Positions 17,983-26,619 of a stretch of DNA of 59,516 bases are shown here, in pieces. The stretch is from Gammaproteobacteria bacterium. Lineage in GTDB: Bacteria; Pseudomonadota; Gammaproteobacteria; Xanthomonadales; SZUA-36. Positions within the stretch are counted from its first letter, which is position 1. Every line of letters starts with the position of its first letter. A program made the position numbers and the translations under genes. The stretch covers positions 1 through 59,516 of the forward strand of contig JAUHYP010000017.1 in assembly GCA_030426265.1 (NCBI GenBank), written 5' to 3'. The notes below the pieces were generated by a model. That model was not told the origin of the DNA. It saw only the letters and a list, made by a program, of their open reading frames with translations, and searched no databases.

Positions 17983-19017
17983 TCAGTCTCCGTAGCCCTG
18001 GGGGTTGAGGTGCTGCCAGCGCCAGGCATCGGCGCACATCTCGGCCAGGTCGCGCGACGCCCGCCAGCCCAGGCGGGACCGCGCCAGCGTGGGGTCCGCC
18101 CAGCATTCGGCGATGTCGCCCGGACGCCGCGCCACGATGTCGTAGGGCACGGACCTGCCGCTGGCGGCCTCGAAGGCGCGCACCAGTTCCAGGACCGAGA
18201 CCCCGCGACCGGTGCCGAGGTTGATGTGGTGCAGGCCGGGTCCGCGCTCCAGCAGGCGCAGCATGGCCACGTGCCCTTCGACGAGGTCCATGACGTGGAT
18301 GTAATCGCGCACGCCGGTCCCGTCGGGCGTCGGCCAGTCGCCGCCGAACACCTGCAGACGTTCCCGCCGGCCCACGGCGACCTGGGCGATGAAGGGCATG
18401 AGGTTGTTCGGGATGCCTGAAGGGTCTTCCCCCATGCGCCCGCCGGGATGGGCCCCCACGGGATTGAAATAACGCAGGCAGGCGATGCCCCAGTCGGGCG
18501 ATGCCTCGTACAGCTCGCCGAGCAGGCATTCGATGTCGAGCTTCGTCTGGCCGTAGGGGTTGGTGGTCCGGACCGGCGCCGACTCCGTGATGGGGACGAC
18601 GTCCGGGTCGCCGTACACCGTCGCCGAGGAAGAAAACACCAGCGTCCGCACGCCGGCCTCGTCCATGGACCGCAGCAGGACGTGCGTACCGCCGACATTG
18701 TTGTCCTGGTAGCGCCCGGGCTCGCGAACCGACTCGCCGACGGACTTCAACCCGGCGAAGTGGATCACGGCGCAGGGTTCGAATTCACGGAACACGCCGC
18801 GCAGCCCATCGGCGTCGCGGATGTCGCCCTGCACGAAGTCCACCGGGACACCGGCTACCTCGGCGATGCGCGCCGGCACGTGCCGGCTCGCGTTGCAGAG
18901 ATTGTCGTAGATCACAGGCTGGTAGCCTGCGTCGCAGAGCGCCACGCAGGCATGGGATCCGATGTAGCCGGCACCGCCGGTGACGAGGACTTTGCGATTC
19001 GTCGCGTTTGGACTCAA
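17983..19017 (-). CDS. galE: UDP-glucose 4-epimerase
   Basis: About 344 residues. Extended short-chain dehydrogenase that interconverts UDP-glucose and UDP-galactose. VTGGAGYIGSHACVAL binds NAD near the N terminus; DNLCNASRHVPARI, HFAGLKSVGESV, FSSSATVYG and the catalytic pair in TNPYGQTKLDIE (Tyr-x3-Lys) follow. YFNPVGAHPGGRMGEDP is diagnostic for GalE. I prefer a TTG start at 19017, preceded by a G-run 4 bp away, giving the usual short N terminus. A GTG at 19056 would add 13 residues but has no ribosome site. It would supply galactose for the neighbouring glycan genes. Confidence 0.93.
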   Translation of the reverse strand: MSPNATNRKVLVTGGAGYIGSHACVALCDAGYQPVIYDNLCNASRHVPARIAEVAGVPVDFVQGDIRDADGLRGVFREFEPCAVIHFAGLKSVGESVREPGRYQDNNVGGTHVLLRSMDEAGVRTLVFSSSATVYGDPDVVPITESAPVRTTNPYGQTKLDIECLLGELYEASPDWGIACLRYFNPVGAHPGGRMGEDPSGIPNNLMPFIAQVAVGRRERLQVFGGDWPTPDGTGVRDYIHVMDLVEGHVAMLRLLERGPGLHHINLGTGRGVSVLELVRAFEAASGRSVPYDIVARRPGDIAECWADPTLARSRLGWRASRDLAEMCADAWRWQHLNPQGYGD

Positions 19018-19156
19018 ACTACCCCCCCATGTCGCCGCCGGTGAACGACTGGGCACGCTAGCAGCCCGCAGAGCGCCGGTCCAGTCGCAAAGCCCGACAC
19101 GAGCCGAACCGGATGCCCCCGACCCGACCGCGCGGTCCGCGCGAACCGTTCAAGGC

Positions 19157-20632
19157 ATGATCGCCCACCGACCCGCAGCCGCGCCGCCGGGCCTCTGGGC
19201 CGTGCTGGGCCTGTTGCTGCTGCTGTTCCTGGCGCGCAGCCTGGTGACCTTCCCCATCGAACACGTGGACGCCGCCTGGAAGTACCAGGCCGCCGCCGAC
19301 ATCGTCCGGGGCGCCGGCCTGGGGGAAATGCTGCAGAACCACCACACGCTGCGCTGGTCCGAAGTGCTGCCGCAGATTGTGGTGACCTGGGCGACGGGCT
19401 TCCGCTACGAGGGCCTCTACCTGCTGCCCTTGCTGGCCTTCGCGCTGGCCTCGGCCCTGCTGTGGCGTGGCATGGCGCCGGTGCTGTCCCGGCCCGAGCA
19501 GGCGCTGCTGCTGGGCCTGCTGTTCCTCGAGCCCATCGGACTGCAGCACACCGGCCAGTTGCTCAATCCACCGTTCGGCGTGCTGTACGTCACGCTGGCC
19601 GCGACGGTTCTGGCGCGGCCCGGGCCGCCGGGATGGCGAAGGGTTCTGCTGGCCGCCCTGTGCTTCTTCGCCGCCTACGGCGCCCACAGCACCTATCTCG
19701 CTTTCGCCGCCGGCGGCTTCGCCTGGCTGATGTTCTTCGAGCGCCGCCCGGCCCTGGCCTTCGTGCTGGCGGCGGCCATGGTGGCGCTCATCGCCCTGGA
19801 GACCCTGGCGGTCCGCCTCGTCGGTGGCGGGGAATTCGGCTTCGGTCGCCTGGAGGTCCTGGCCGAGGGCAGCCACATGCAGAACGTGCACGACCGCTTC
19901 AAGGTGGTCGAGCCCATCGAGCTGCTGACCCGTTGGCTGCGCCTGCCGGCCTACGACCTGGCGCTGGTGGCGGGCCTGCTGGGAAGTTCCCTGTGGCTCG
20001 CCGTCGACAAGGCCGCCCGCCGCGCCGCACCGCCCTTTCTCATCCTCTGCCTGCTGTGCGGCGCCGCCTACGCCGTGGCCATCACGATCGCCGTGGTCGA
20101 CATCAGCCCGCTGCGTCCCGTCCAGCCGCTCAGGATCATGTACCTCGAACCCGTGATGCCCTTCGCCGCGGTGGGCACGGTGGCGGCCTTCGCCGGGCTT
20201 TCGTCGCGACTCGGAAGGCCGTTCCGCCTGGGGCTCGCCACGGCCAGCCTGGCGGCCATGCTTGGACTGCTGGCGGTGACCGTCAACAGCATGGACAGCT
20301 GGGGACACCTCGTGAACTACCGCATGAGCGCCTTCGCATGGCGCTCGCATGCCGAAATGAGCGGCTTCGTCCAGCGCTTTCGCGATGGCGAGATCATGCT
20401 CGCCGGCCGCAACCGCCATGCGCTGGAGAAGATGATCCGTTATGCCGGCCCCGTCCGGGTGCGGCGGCACGGCGAAGTTCCCGAACTGACCACGGCGCGG
20501 GCGCTTCACCCGGAGGCTCGCTGCGTGCGCGACATTCGCCGGATTCCCCTGGTCCGCAACGAGGAGCCCTGTAACCGCCGGCAGCTGGAGGCCGCCCGCA
20601 GCCTGGACGTGCGCTGGAAGGGCGAAGGCTGA
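19157..20632 (+). CDS. polytopic membrane protein, possible GT-C glycosyltransferase
   Basis: 491 residues with about ten hydrophobic segments starting at [20 protein letters not shown]. The first non-membrane loop reads [19 protein letters not shown] and then [13 protein letters not shown]. An acidic residue close after the first span, followed by a His/Arg-containing stretch, is the layout of GT-C enzymes that use polyprenyl-phosphate sugars, but no family motif is certain. The last 120 residues are soluble and rich in Arg and Cys. It is divergent from galE and lies just upstream of rfbB, so a role in the same glycan pathway is likely. It could also be a polymerase- or ligase-type protein. 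Confidence 0.7.
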   Translation: MIAHRPAAAPPGLWAVLGLLLLLFLARSLVTFPIEHVDAAWKYQAAADIVRGAGLGEMLQNHHTLRWSEVLPQIVVTWATGFRYEGLYLLPLLAFALASALLWRGMAPVLSRPEQALLLGLLFLEPIGLQHTGQLLNPPFGVLYVTLAATVLARPGPPGWRRVLLAALCFFAAYGAHSTYLAFAAGGFAWLMFFERRPALAFVLAAAMVALIALETLAVRLVGGGEFGFGRLEVLAEGSHMQNVHDRFKVVEPIELLTRWLRLPAYDLALVAGLLGSSLWLAVDKAARRAAPPFLILCLLCGAAYAVAITIAVVDISPLRPVQPLRIMYLEPVMPFAAVGTVAAFAGLSSRLGRPFRLGLATASLAAMLGLLAVTVNSMDSWGHLVNYRMSAFAWRSHAEMSGFVQRFRDGEIMLAGRNRHALEKMIRYAGPVRVRRHGEVPELTTARALHPEARCVRDIRRIPLVRNEEPCNRRQLEAARSLDVRWKGEG

Positions 20633-20657
20633 GCGGCCTGGCGCAAATCCCTATAAT
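20629..20657 (+). promoter_or_regulatory. promoter of the rfbB operon
   Basis: A perfect TATAAT at 20652-20657, with CTGAGC at 17-bp spacing as a weak -35 (3 of 6). It lies between the end of the membrane protein gene and the TTG start of rfbB at 20724 and probably drives rfbB-rfbA-methyltransferase-rfbC. Confidence 0.6.
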
Positions 20658-20675
20658 GTCGCGTCTGATGCCGCG

Positions 20676-20697
20676 CCCGGCATGCGACCATGCCGGG
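20676..20697 (+). promoter_or_regulatory. 5'-leader hairpin of rfbB
   Basis: Perfect 9-bp stem CCCGGCATG/CATGCCGGG closed by the tetraloop CGAC, lying between the TATAAT box and the ribosome site of rfbB. Its position in the untranslated leader suggests transcript stabilisation or control of initiation. No antiterminator partner is evident. Confidence 0.5.
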
Positions 20698-20723
20698 TCC
20701 CGGCGCTTCACAGGACAGGAACA

Positions 20724-21779
20724 TTGAAGATCATCGTCACCGGCGGCGCCGGATTCATCGGCTCGGCCCTGGTCCGCCATCTCGTCGCCGACACCCCGCA
20801 CGAAGTGGTGAACGTCGACCTGCTCACCTACGCCGGAAACCCTGATTCCCTGGCCGAAATCGCGGCATCCGGGCGCTACCGGTTCGAGCAGGCCGATATT
20901 CGCGACGGCGACGCGATGCATCGCCTGTTCCGGACGCACCGGCCCGATGCGGTCATTCACCTGGCCGCGGAGAGCCACGTGGACCGATCCATCGACGGGC
21001 CGGCGGAATTCGTGCACACCAACCTCGTGGGCACCTACCAGCTGCTCGAGGCCGCCCGCGCCTGGCGCGCGACGGACGCGCCGTCGGGCTTCCGCTTCCT
21101 GCACGTGTCCACCGACGAGGTCTACGGCGACCTGCCCATGGACGGCGAGCCGTTCCGCGAGGACACGCCCTATGCGCCGAGCTCGCCCTATGCCGCGACC
21201 AAGGCGGGTTCCGACCACCTCGTGCGCGCCTGGGGCCGCACCTTCGGCCTGCCGGTGCTGGTGACCAACTGCTCCAACAACTACGGCCCCTGCCAGTTTC
21301 CGGAGAAGCTGATCCCCCACATGATTCTCAATGCCCTCCAGGCCAAGCCCCTGCCGGTCTACGGCGACGGCGCCCAGGTCCGTGACTGGCTCTACGTCGA
21401 GGACCATGCCCGCGCGCTCGTGCGGGTGCTGGAGGCCGGAACGCCGGGCGAGACCTACAACATCGGAGGCTGGAACGAGGCGCGCAACCTGGAAGTGGTT
21501 CACGGCATCTGTGACCTGCTGGAGGAACTGCAGCCCGAGCGGCCCACGGGCGTCGCCCGCTACCGGGACCTGGTCACCTTCGTCACCGACCGTCCGGGAC
21601 ACGACCGCCGTTACGCCATCGATGCCCGCAAGATGCACCAGGAACTCGGCTGGAAGCCGCGGGAAGATTTCGCCTCCGGCCTGCGCAAGACGGTCTCCTG
21701 GTACCTGGAACACCGCGACTGGTGGCAGCGCGTGCTCGACGGCCGCTACCGGCTCGAGCGCCTGGGGGCGGCGTCATGA
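20724..21779 (+). CDS. rfbB: dTDP-glucose 4,6-dehydratase
   Basis: 351 residues from a TTG start that has AGGACAGGA 4 bp ahead; the protein then begins [20 protein letters not shown] as in the family. Converts dTDP-glucose to dTDP-4-keto-6-deoxyglucose. Landmarks are [23 protein letters not shown], the catalytic YxxxK in [18 protein letters not shown], and [14 protein letters not shown]. The C terminus has [14 protein letters not shown]. An upstream ATG at 20682 would place the leader hairpin inside the coding region and is rejected. It is translationally coupled to rfbA by an ATGA overlap. Confidence 0.96.
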   Translation: MKIIVTGGAGFIGSALVRHLVADTPHEVVNVDLLTYAGNPDSLAEIAASGRYRFEQADIRDGDAMHRLFRTHRPDAVIHLAAESHVDRSIDGPAEFVHTNLVGTYQLLEAARAWRATDAPSGFRFLHVSTDEVYGDLPMDGEPFREDTPYAPSSPYAATKAGSDHLVRAWGRTFGLPVLVTNCSNNYGPCQFPEKLIPHMILNALQAKPLPVYGDGAQVRDWLYVEDHARALVRVLEAGTPGETYNIGGWNEARNLEVVHGICDLLEELQPERPTGVARYRDLVTFVTDRPGHDRRYAIDARKMHQELGWKPREDFASGLRKTVSWYLEHRDWWQRVLDGRYRLERLGAAS

Positions 21780-22663
21780 GCGCTCCGCCGCGCCGCGGCA
21801 TCATCCTCGCCGGCGGTTCCGGCACCCGCCTGCACCCCGTCACCCTGGCGGTGTGCAAACAGCTGCTGCCCGTGTACGACAAGCCGATGATCTACTACCC
21901 GCTGACCACGCTGATGCTCGCGGGATTACGGGAAATCCTGGTGATCTCCACCCCGGAGGACACGGGGCGCTTCACGCAGATGCTCGGTGACGGCAGCCAG
22001 TGGGGTATTCAGCTGAGCTACGCCGTGCAGCCTTCTCCGGACGGCCTGGCCCAGGCCTTCCTGATCGGCGAGGACTTTCTCGACGGCGCCGCCAGCGCCC
22101 TGATCCTGGGTGACAACCTGTTTTTCGGACATGGGCTGGAGCATCAACTGGAAGATGCGAGCGCGCAGTCTTCCGGGGCCAGCGTCTTCGCCTACCAGGT
22201 GAGCAACCCGCAGGATTTTGGCGTGGTGTCCTTCGATGCCGAGGGTCGCGCCGTGTCCATCGAGGAGAAACCCGCCCGGCCACGCAGCCAGTTCGCGGTC
22301 ACCGGGCTGTACTTCTACGACCAGGACGTCGTCGAGGTCGCCAAGGGCATCCAGCCCTCCGCCCGCGGCGAACTCGAAATCACCGACGTCAACCGCCACT
22401 ACCTGGACCGCGGCGATCTCGTGGTGCAGCGCATGGGTCGCGGCATGGCCTGGCTGGACACCGGCACCTTCGACGCCCTGCTCGAAGCGGCCCACTTCAT
22501 CCAGACGCTGGAGCGCCGGCAGGGGCTCAAGGTGGCCAGCCCCGAGGAAGTGGCCTTTCACAAGGGCTGGATCGACGCCGAACAGCTGATGCGCCTGGCC
22601 GAACCGCTGCGCAAGAGCGGCTACGGTGACTACCTGGCCGAACTGGCGCGGGCCACCCATTGA
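21776..22663 (+). CDS. rfbA: glucose-1-phosphate thymidylyltransferase
   Basis: 295 residues, the standard length. Makes dTDP-glucose from glucose-1-phosphate and dTTP, the step before Rfb[17 protein letters not shown] is the nucleotide-binding signature; [35 protein letters not shown] with the metal-binding Asp, and [20 protein letters not shown] follow. The tail [23 protein letters not shown] is characteristic. Its ATG overlaps the rfbB stop codon. The order here is rfbB-rfbA, then a methyltransferase, then rfbC. Confidence 0.96.
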   Translation: MSAPPRRGIILAGGSGTRLHPVTLAVCKQLLPVYDKPMIYYPLTTLMLAGLREILVISTPEDTGRFTQMLGDGSQWGIQLSYAVQPSPDGLAQAFLIGEDFLDGAASALILGDNLFFGHGLEHQLEDASAQSSGASVFAYQVSNPQDFGVVSFDAEGRAVSIEEKPARPRSQFAVTGLYFYDQDVVEVAKGIQPSARGELEITDVNRHYLDRGDLVVQRMGRGMAWLDTGTFDALLEAAHFIQTLERRQGLKVASPEEVAFHKGWIDAEQLMRLAEPLRKSGYGDYLAELARATH

Positions 22664-22725
22664 GCACGTCGGCCCCCCTGGAACCGTCCTGATCCGTTCC
22701 TGCGAATGAAGACAACGACTCGAAC

Positions 22726-23529
22726 ATGCAACTGATCCGGAGAATCCGCGAACTGGTCACCGGCGTGAAGGGCAAGGGTTCCAGCCATTTCGGCGGGTCC
22801 AACATCCTTTCCGCCACGGCCGAGGCCTGCGGCACGACCTACCGCTCGCCGCGCCTGCTGCTCGGGGCGATCCGGCAGTTCCATGCCTTCGACAGCGTGG
22901 CGGACCTGGGCTGCGGCCGGGCGACCTTCCTGCGCGAGGCGAAAGCGCTCGGCGCCGGTCGGGTCATGGGCTACGACCTGGCGGAAATCGACATCGACGA
23001 GCGCTTCATCGATGCCTCCGAGTTCACCGAGGTCGACCTCGGCAGTCCACAGGACTTCGGCGCCCGCTACGACCTGGTGATCAGCGTCGAGGTGGCGGAG
23101 CACCTGCACGAAGCGCACAGCGAAACCTACATGGACAATCTGTGCAGCCTGGGCGACGTGATCCTGTTCTCGGCAGCGACGCCCTACCAGGGCGGCATGC
23201 ACCACGTGAACGAGCGCTGGGTCGAGTACTGGCACGAGAAATTCACCCGGCGCGGTTTCGAATGCTTCGACTGCCTGCGCCCGCAGTTCTGGAACGATCC
23301 GCGCATCGCCTGGTACTACCGCCAGAACTGCATGATCTACGCCCGGGGGGACCGGGCCGCCGCCATCCGCGACGCCGGCCTGCCCGCCTGGGGAGCGGTC
23401 TCCCTGGTACACCCTGAAATGCTGATCAAGTCCGTGCACCTCACCGGCCCGGCGGCCGGGGCCACGCTGGCGTCGGACGTGGCGGCCTACTACCGGCATG
23501 TCTGGGGAGAGAAAAGCCGTGACGCTTGA
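22726..23529 (+). CDS. SAM-dependent methyltransferase of the sugar cluster
   Basis: 267 residues. A class I methyltransferase fold: motif I is VADLGCGRATFLREA near residue 63, followed by the acidic residue in GYDLAE, and the motif IV region DLVISVEVAEHLHE. A C-terminal part rich in aromatic residues (YWHEKFTRRGF, AWYYRQNCMIYARG) probably forms the acceptor pocket. The cysteine cluster of dTDP-keto-sugar C-methyltransferases is absent, so O- or N-methylation of a sugar or glycan end is more likely. It sits between rfbA and rfbC in the same transcription unit and overlaps the rfbC start by 11 bp. The exact substrate is unknown. Confidence 0.85.
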   Translation: MQLIRRIRELVTGVKGKGSSHFGGSNILSATAEACGTTYRSPRLLLGAIRQFHAFDSVADLGCGRATFLREAKALGAGRVMGYDLAEIDIDERFIDASEFTEVDLGSPQDFGARYDLVISVEVAEHLHEAHSETYMDNLCSLGDVILFSAATPYQGGMHHVNERWVEYWHEKFTRRGFECFDCLRPQFWNDPRIAWYYRQNCMIYARGDRAAAIRDAGLPAWGAVSLVHPEMLIKSVHLTGPAAGATLASDVAAYYRHVWGEKSRDA

Positions 23530-24049
23530 GGAGACCGCGCTCGAGGGCGTCGTCATCGTCCATCCGCGGGTCCATGGCGACGCGCGGGGCTTCTTCCTGG
23601 AGACCTGGCGCGAGGACGACTGGTCGCCGCTGCTCGGGCCCGGGGAGCGCTTCGTCCAGGACAACCACAGCCGCTCCCGCCGTGGTGTGCTGCGCGGCCT
23701 GCATTTCCAGACACGCCGTCCTCAGGGCAAGCTGTTGCGCTGCGTGCGCGGCGCCATCTTCGACGTCGCCGTGGACCTGCGACCCGGCTCTTCGACCTGG
23801 GGGCGCTGGGTGGGGGTTCACCTTGATGACGAACACCATGCCCAACTGTGGGTGCCCGCGGGCTTCGCCCACGGGTTCCAGGTGCTGAGCGAGACCGCGG
23901 ACGTGGTCTACCGATGCACCGACTACTACGACGCCGGCGGGGAAGGCGGCATACGCTGGGACGACCCGGACCTGGCCATCGACTGGCCGCTGGGCGACGC
24001 GCTGATCAGCGAGAAGGACCAGGCCCTGCCCTTGCTTGCCGACCTGTAG
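23519..24049 (+). CDS. rfbC: dTDP-4-dehydrorhamnose 3,5-epimerase
   Basis: 176 residues from a GTG start with GGGGAGAG about 7 bp upstream; an ATG 21 bp earlier is possible but the GTG gives the usual family N terminus. A cupin-fold epimerase acting on dTDP-4-keto-6-deoxyglucose. Seen are PRVHGDARGFFLETWRE, QDNHSRSRRGVLRGLHFQ with the catalytic His, KLLRCVRGAIFDVAVDLR, and WVPAGFAHGFQVLSE followed by YRCTDYYD. The reductase RfbD needed to finish dTDP-L-rhamnose is not in the window. The gene ends 12 bp from a convergent glycosyltransferase. Confidence 0.95.
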   Translation: MTLEETALEGVVIVHPRVHGDARGFFLETWREDDWSPLLGPGERFVQDNHSRSRRGVLRGLHFQTRRPQGKLLRCVRGAIFDVAVDLRPGSSTWGRWVGVHLDDEHHAQLWVPAGFAHGFQVLSETADVVYRCTDYYDAGGEGGIRWDDPDLAIDWPLGDALISEKDQALPLLADL

Positions 24050-24061
24050 GGCGGCGCGTCC

Positions 24062-24910
24062 TCAGCCCCCTCGTCCCAGGCCGAACACCCCGCGAAAAGC
24101 GCGCCCCAGGGCGCGGTGCAGGGCGCCGTCCACCGGCGCGAGCCTGAAGAACACCCGGCTGAACGCATGCAGGGCGCGCGCCCGGAAGGCGCCGGGATAG
24201 TCCCCGGCGTATCGGCGGGCGAAATCACCGGCCATCGCCAGCTGGGGCCGGAACCAGCGCTCCGAGAGCGTATCCCCGCCCCGTGACTTTTCCAGCGTGA
24301 CCGCCGGCAGGTTGCCCATGCGGCCCTGAAGCCCCAGGCGAAGCCACAGGTCCCAGTCCTCGGCGTAGGGAAGTGATTCGTCATAGCCTCCCGCCGCGGC
24401 CACCGCCTCGGCGCGCATCAGCACCGTGGGATGGCAAAAGGGGCAGCGTGCGAGCATCTGATCGCGGATGGCCGCGTCCTCCAGCGGATTGCTCGTGGTC
24501 CGGCCCCACTCGTCCACGTAGGCCGTGCCCACGAGCACCCCGTCCGGGTGCGCGTCCATCCAGGCCAGTTGGGCCGAGAGCTTGCCGGTGTCCGTCCAGC
24601 GGTCGTCGTCGTCGATACGCGCCAGGAACGGAGCACGCGCCGCGTCGACCCCCCGGTTGAGCGCGGCGGGAAGGCCGAGGTTCGTCTCGTTGCGCAACAG
24701 GCGCACGCGCGCGTCGCGCGCCGCCCAGGCGGAGAGCCGCTCCGGCGTGGCGTCCCCGCTGCCGTCGTCCACCACCACCAGTTCCAGCGCGTCCAGGTCC
24801 TGCGACAGGACGGAGGCCACGGCCGCATCCAGGCGATCGGCCCGGTTGCGCGTCGCCAGGATGACTGAAACGCGAAGCGGGCGGTCGTCTCCGGGCGCCG
24901 CGCCCGCCAT
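24062..24910 (-). CDS. glycosyltransferase family 2
   Basis: 282 residues. A GT-A fold with VSVILATRNRADRLDAAVAS, LELVVVDDGSGDATPERL, and the metal-binding DDDDR in FLARIDDDDRWTD near residue 120. HPTVLMRAEAV and EDWDLWLRLGLQG form the acceptor side with the typical E-D-W-D catalytic region. Cytoplasmic, no membrane span. It is directly followed upstream by wzt (one base apart), so it belongs to the wzm-wzt transcription unit on the minus strand and probably adds a residue to the exported glycan. Confidence 0.9.
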   Translation of the reverse strand: MAGAAPGDDRPLRVSVILATRNRADRLDAAVASVLSQDLDALELVVVDDGSGDATPERLSAWAARDARVRLLRNETNLGLPAALNRGVDAARAPFLARIDDDDRWTDTGKLSAQLAWMDAHPDGVLVGTAYVDEWGRTTSNPLEDAAIRDQMLARCPFCHPTVLMRAEAVAAAGGYDESLPYAEDWDLWLRLGLQGRMGNLPAVTLEKSRGGDTLSERWFRPQLAMAGDFARRYAGDYPGAFRARALHAFSRVFFRLAPVDGALHRALGRAFRGVFGLGRGG

Positions 24911-25654
24911 TCAGCGCGGGCCGCCCTGCAGGGGACGCCCGACGCCGCGCACTTGCTCGAGGTGGGCGAGGTAGGCCTCCACCACGCGCTCGGGTTCTCC
25001 CTGGTCACGGATTTCACCGTTCTCCAGCCAGATCACGCGCTGGCAGAGGTCGACCATCGTGGGATGGTTGTGCGACACCAGGATCACGGCCTGTTCCGAG
25101 TTGATTCGCTGCATCATGGCCTCGCGGGCCTTGCTGCGGAAGGCGGCGTCGCCCACACCCAGGATTTCGTCGACCAGCAGAAGGTCGGCATTCATTTTCA
25201 GGCCCACCGAGAACCCCAGGCGGGCACGCATGCCCGAGGAATAGGTCTTCAGGGGCTGGTCGATGTAGTCCTCGAGCTCGGCGAACTCGACGATCTCGTC
25301 ATGCATCCGTTGCGCCTCGCGCCGTGACGCGCCCAGGAACATGCAGGAGATCACCAGGTTGTCGGATCCGGACAGGTTGGCGTCGAAACCGACATTCAGG
25401 GCCAGCAGGGAGATTCGGTCGCAGTGGCGGATCACCCGTCCGCGGTCTGCCCTGAAGATCCCGGTGATCACGCGCAGCAACGTGGACTTGCCGCAACCGT
25501 TGCGCCCGATCAAGCCCAGGGTTTCGCCTTCGTGGACCGAGAAACTGATGTCCCTGAGCGCCTCGATGCGACGGCCGCCATAGAACCCGATCCCCGTCGA
25601 ATAGGTGAAACCCACGTGCTCGAGTTCGAGCAGCTTGCCGTCCGGGTGCGTCAC
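24911..25654 (-). CDS. wzt: polysaccharide ABC exporter, ATP-binding subunit (Wzt/KpsT type)
   Basis: 247 residues from a GTG that overlaps the wzm stop codon (GTGA). Walker A GLIGRNGCGKSTLLRV, the family-typical NLSGSDNLVISCMFLG, the signature TYSSGMRARLGFSVG, and Walker B DLLLVDEILGVGD identify the O-antigen/teichoic acid/capsule exporter group. The protein ends soon after the ATPase domain (HLEQVRGVGRPL); the C-terminal carbohydrate-binding domain that many O-antigen Wzt proteins use to recognise a capped chain is absent. It powers transfer of the lipid-linked glycan across the inner membrane together with the permease. Confidence 0.93.
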   Translation of the reverse strand: MTHPDGKLLELEHVGFTYSTGIGFYGGRRIEALRDISFSVHEGETLGLIGRNGCGKSTLLRVITGIFRADRGRVIRHCDRISLLALNVGFDANLSGSDNLVISCMFLGASRREAQRMHDEIVEFAELEDYIDQPLKTYSSGMRARLGFSVGLKMNADLLLVDEILGVGDAAFRSKAREAMMQRINSEQAVILVSHNHPTMVDLCQRVIWLENGEIRDQGEPERVVEAYLAHLEQVRGVGRPLQGGPR

Positions 25655-26529
25655 TGGAGCGCGAGCCGGGCGTAGGTGGTGTCGAGCCGGCGGAACACCC
25701 ACAACATCACCACGATCAGGGCCATCGAGAACAGGGCGATGGCGGCAAGTGCGCCCCAATCCGGCAGCGCGCCATCGAGAATGACCTGCCGGTAGTTCTT
25801 GATCAGGTTCGCCATCGGGTTCATCAGGAACAGTTCTTGGTGTTCCCGCAGCAGAACGTCCTTGTAGCTGTAGAAGATACCCGAGGCCCACATGGTCACC
25901 ATGAGCAGGGTGTTGATGAGGAATTTCAGGTCGGGCACCAGCGGCACGATCCCGGCGCAGACCATTCCGATACCCAGGATGAACAGCCACTGGACCAGGA
26001 TCAACACCGGCAGGGACCACCAGGCGGCCGCGGGTTGGACACCCATGAATATGAGAAAGCCGAACATCGCCAGGAACACCACGCCCTGCTTTACGAGGTC
26101 CTGGCAAACCACGAGCAGGGGAAAGAACAGCTTCTGGATGGCCACCTGGTTGATCAGGCCCTTTTCCTGCAGCAGGGAACGCGTGCAGTTGCCGACACTG
26201 CGGCTGAACCAGGAAAACGTCACCTGGCCACAGACCAGGAAGACGATGAAATTCTCCGTCCGTGTGTGCAGGAAGATTCCGAAGACCACGTACAGGGCTG
26301 TCACGTACAGCACAGGCTCCAGCAGCCACCAGAGGTAGCCGAGGTAGGTGCGCGATACCTCCGAACGGAGGTTCATGGACAGCTTGGTGAAGAAAACCGC
26401 CCAGAACTGGCGCGTGTCGATGGCGAGCAAGTGCGTCTCCCTGGATGCGTTGCGTCCGGCCGTTCCGCCGGTGGCGGCGTGGCCCCGTTCCGGGACTGCC
26501 GCATTCTCGTCGCCCGAATTATCCAGCAT
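25651..26529 (-). CDS. wzm: polysaccharide ABC exporter, permease subunit (Wzm/KpsM type)
   Basis: 292 residues. An ABC-2 type permease with six hydrophobic spans; SEVSRTYLGYLWWLLEPVLY before the first span is the usual amphipathic start of Wzm/TagG/KpsM proteins, and MWASGIFYSYKDV and LFLMNPMANLIKNYRQV are typical of the last half. It forms the membrane channel for Wzt. The ATG at 26529 is used; another in-frame ATG 39 bp upstream has no better ribosome site. It is divergent from the glycosyltransferase at 26620, leaving 90 bp for both promoters. Confidence 0.92.
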   Translation of the reverse strand: MLDNSGDENAAVPERGHAATGGTAGRNASRETHLLAIDTRQFWAVFFTKLSMNLRSEVSRTYLGYLWWLLEPVLYVTALYVVFGIFLHTRTENFIVFLVCGQVTFSWFSRSVGNCTRSLLQEKGLINQVAIQKLFFPLLVVCQDLVKQGVVFLAMFGFLIFMGVQPAAAWWSLPVLILVQWLFILGIGMVCAGIVPLVPDLKFLINTLLMVTMWASGIFYSYKDVLLREHQELFLMNPMANLIKNYRQVILDGALPDWGALAAIALFSMALIVVMLWVFRRLDTTYARLALQ

Positions 26530-26619
26530 CGCAGGGGCGAGGTCAGCACCCGGCCGGAAAGGCGTCATCCGGTATGATGCGCGCACGGCACCGCGCAGCG
26601 GGGCAGGACGAGGGCGCGC

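Noticed and set aside
17946-18698. Upstream extension of the sulfotransferase frame
   Set aside because: It runs antisense-free through galE in a different frame with no family similarity. The family N terminus MYLISHSHRF fits the ATG at 17945.
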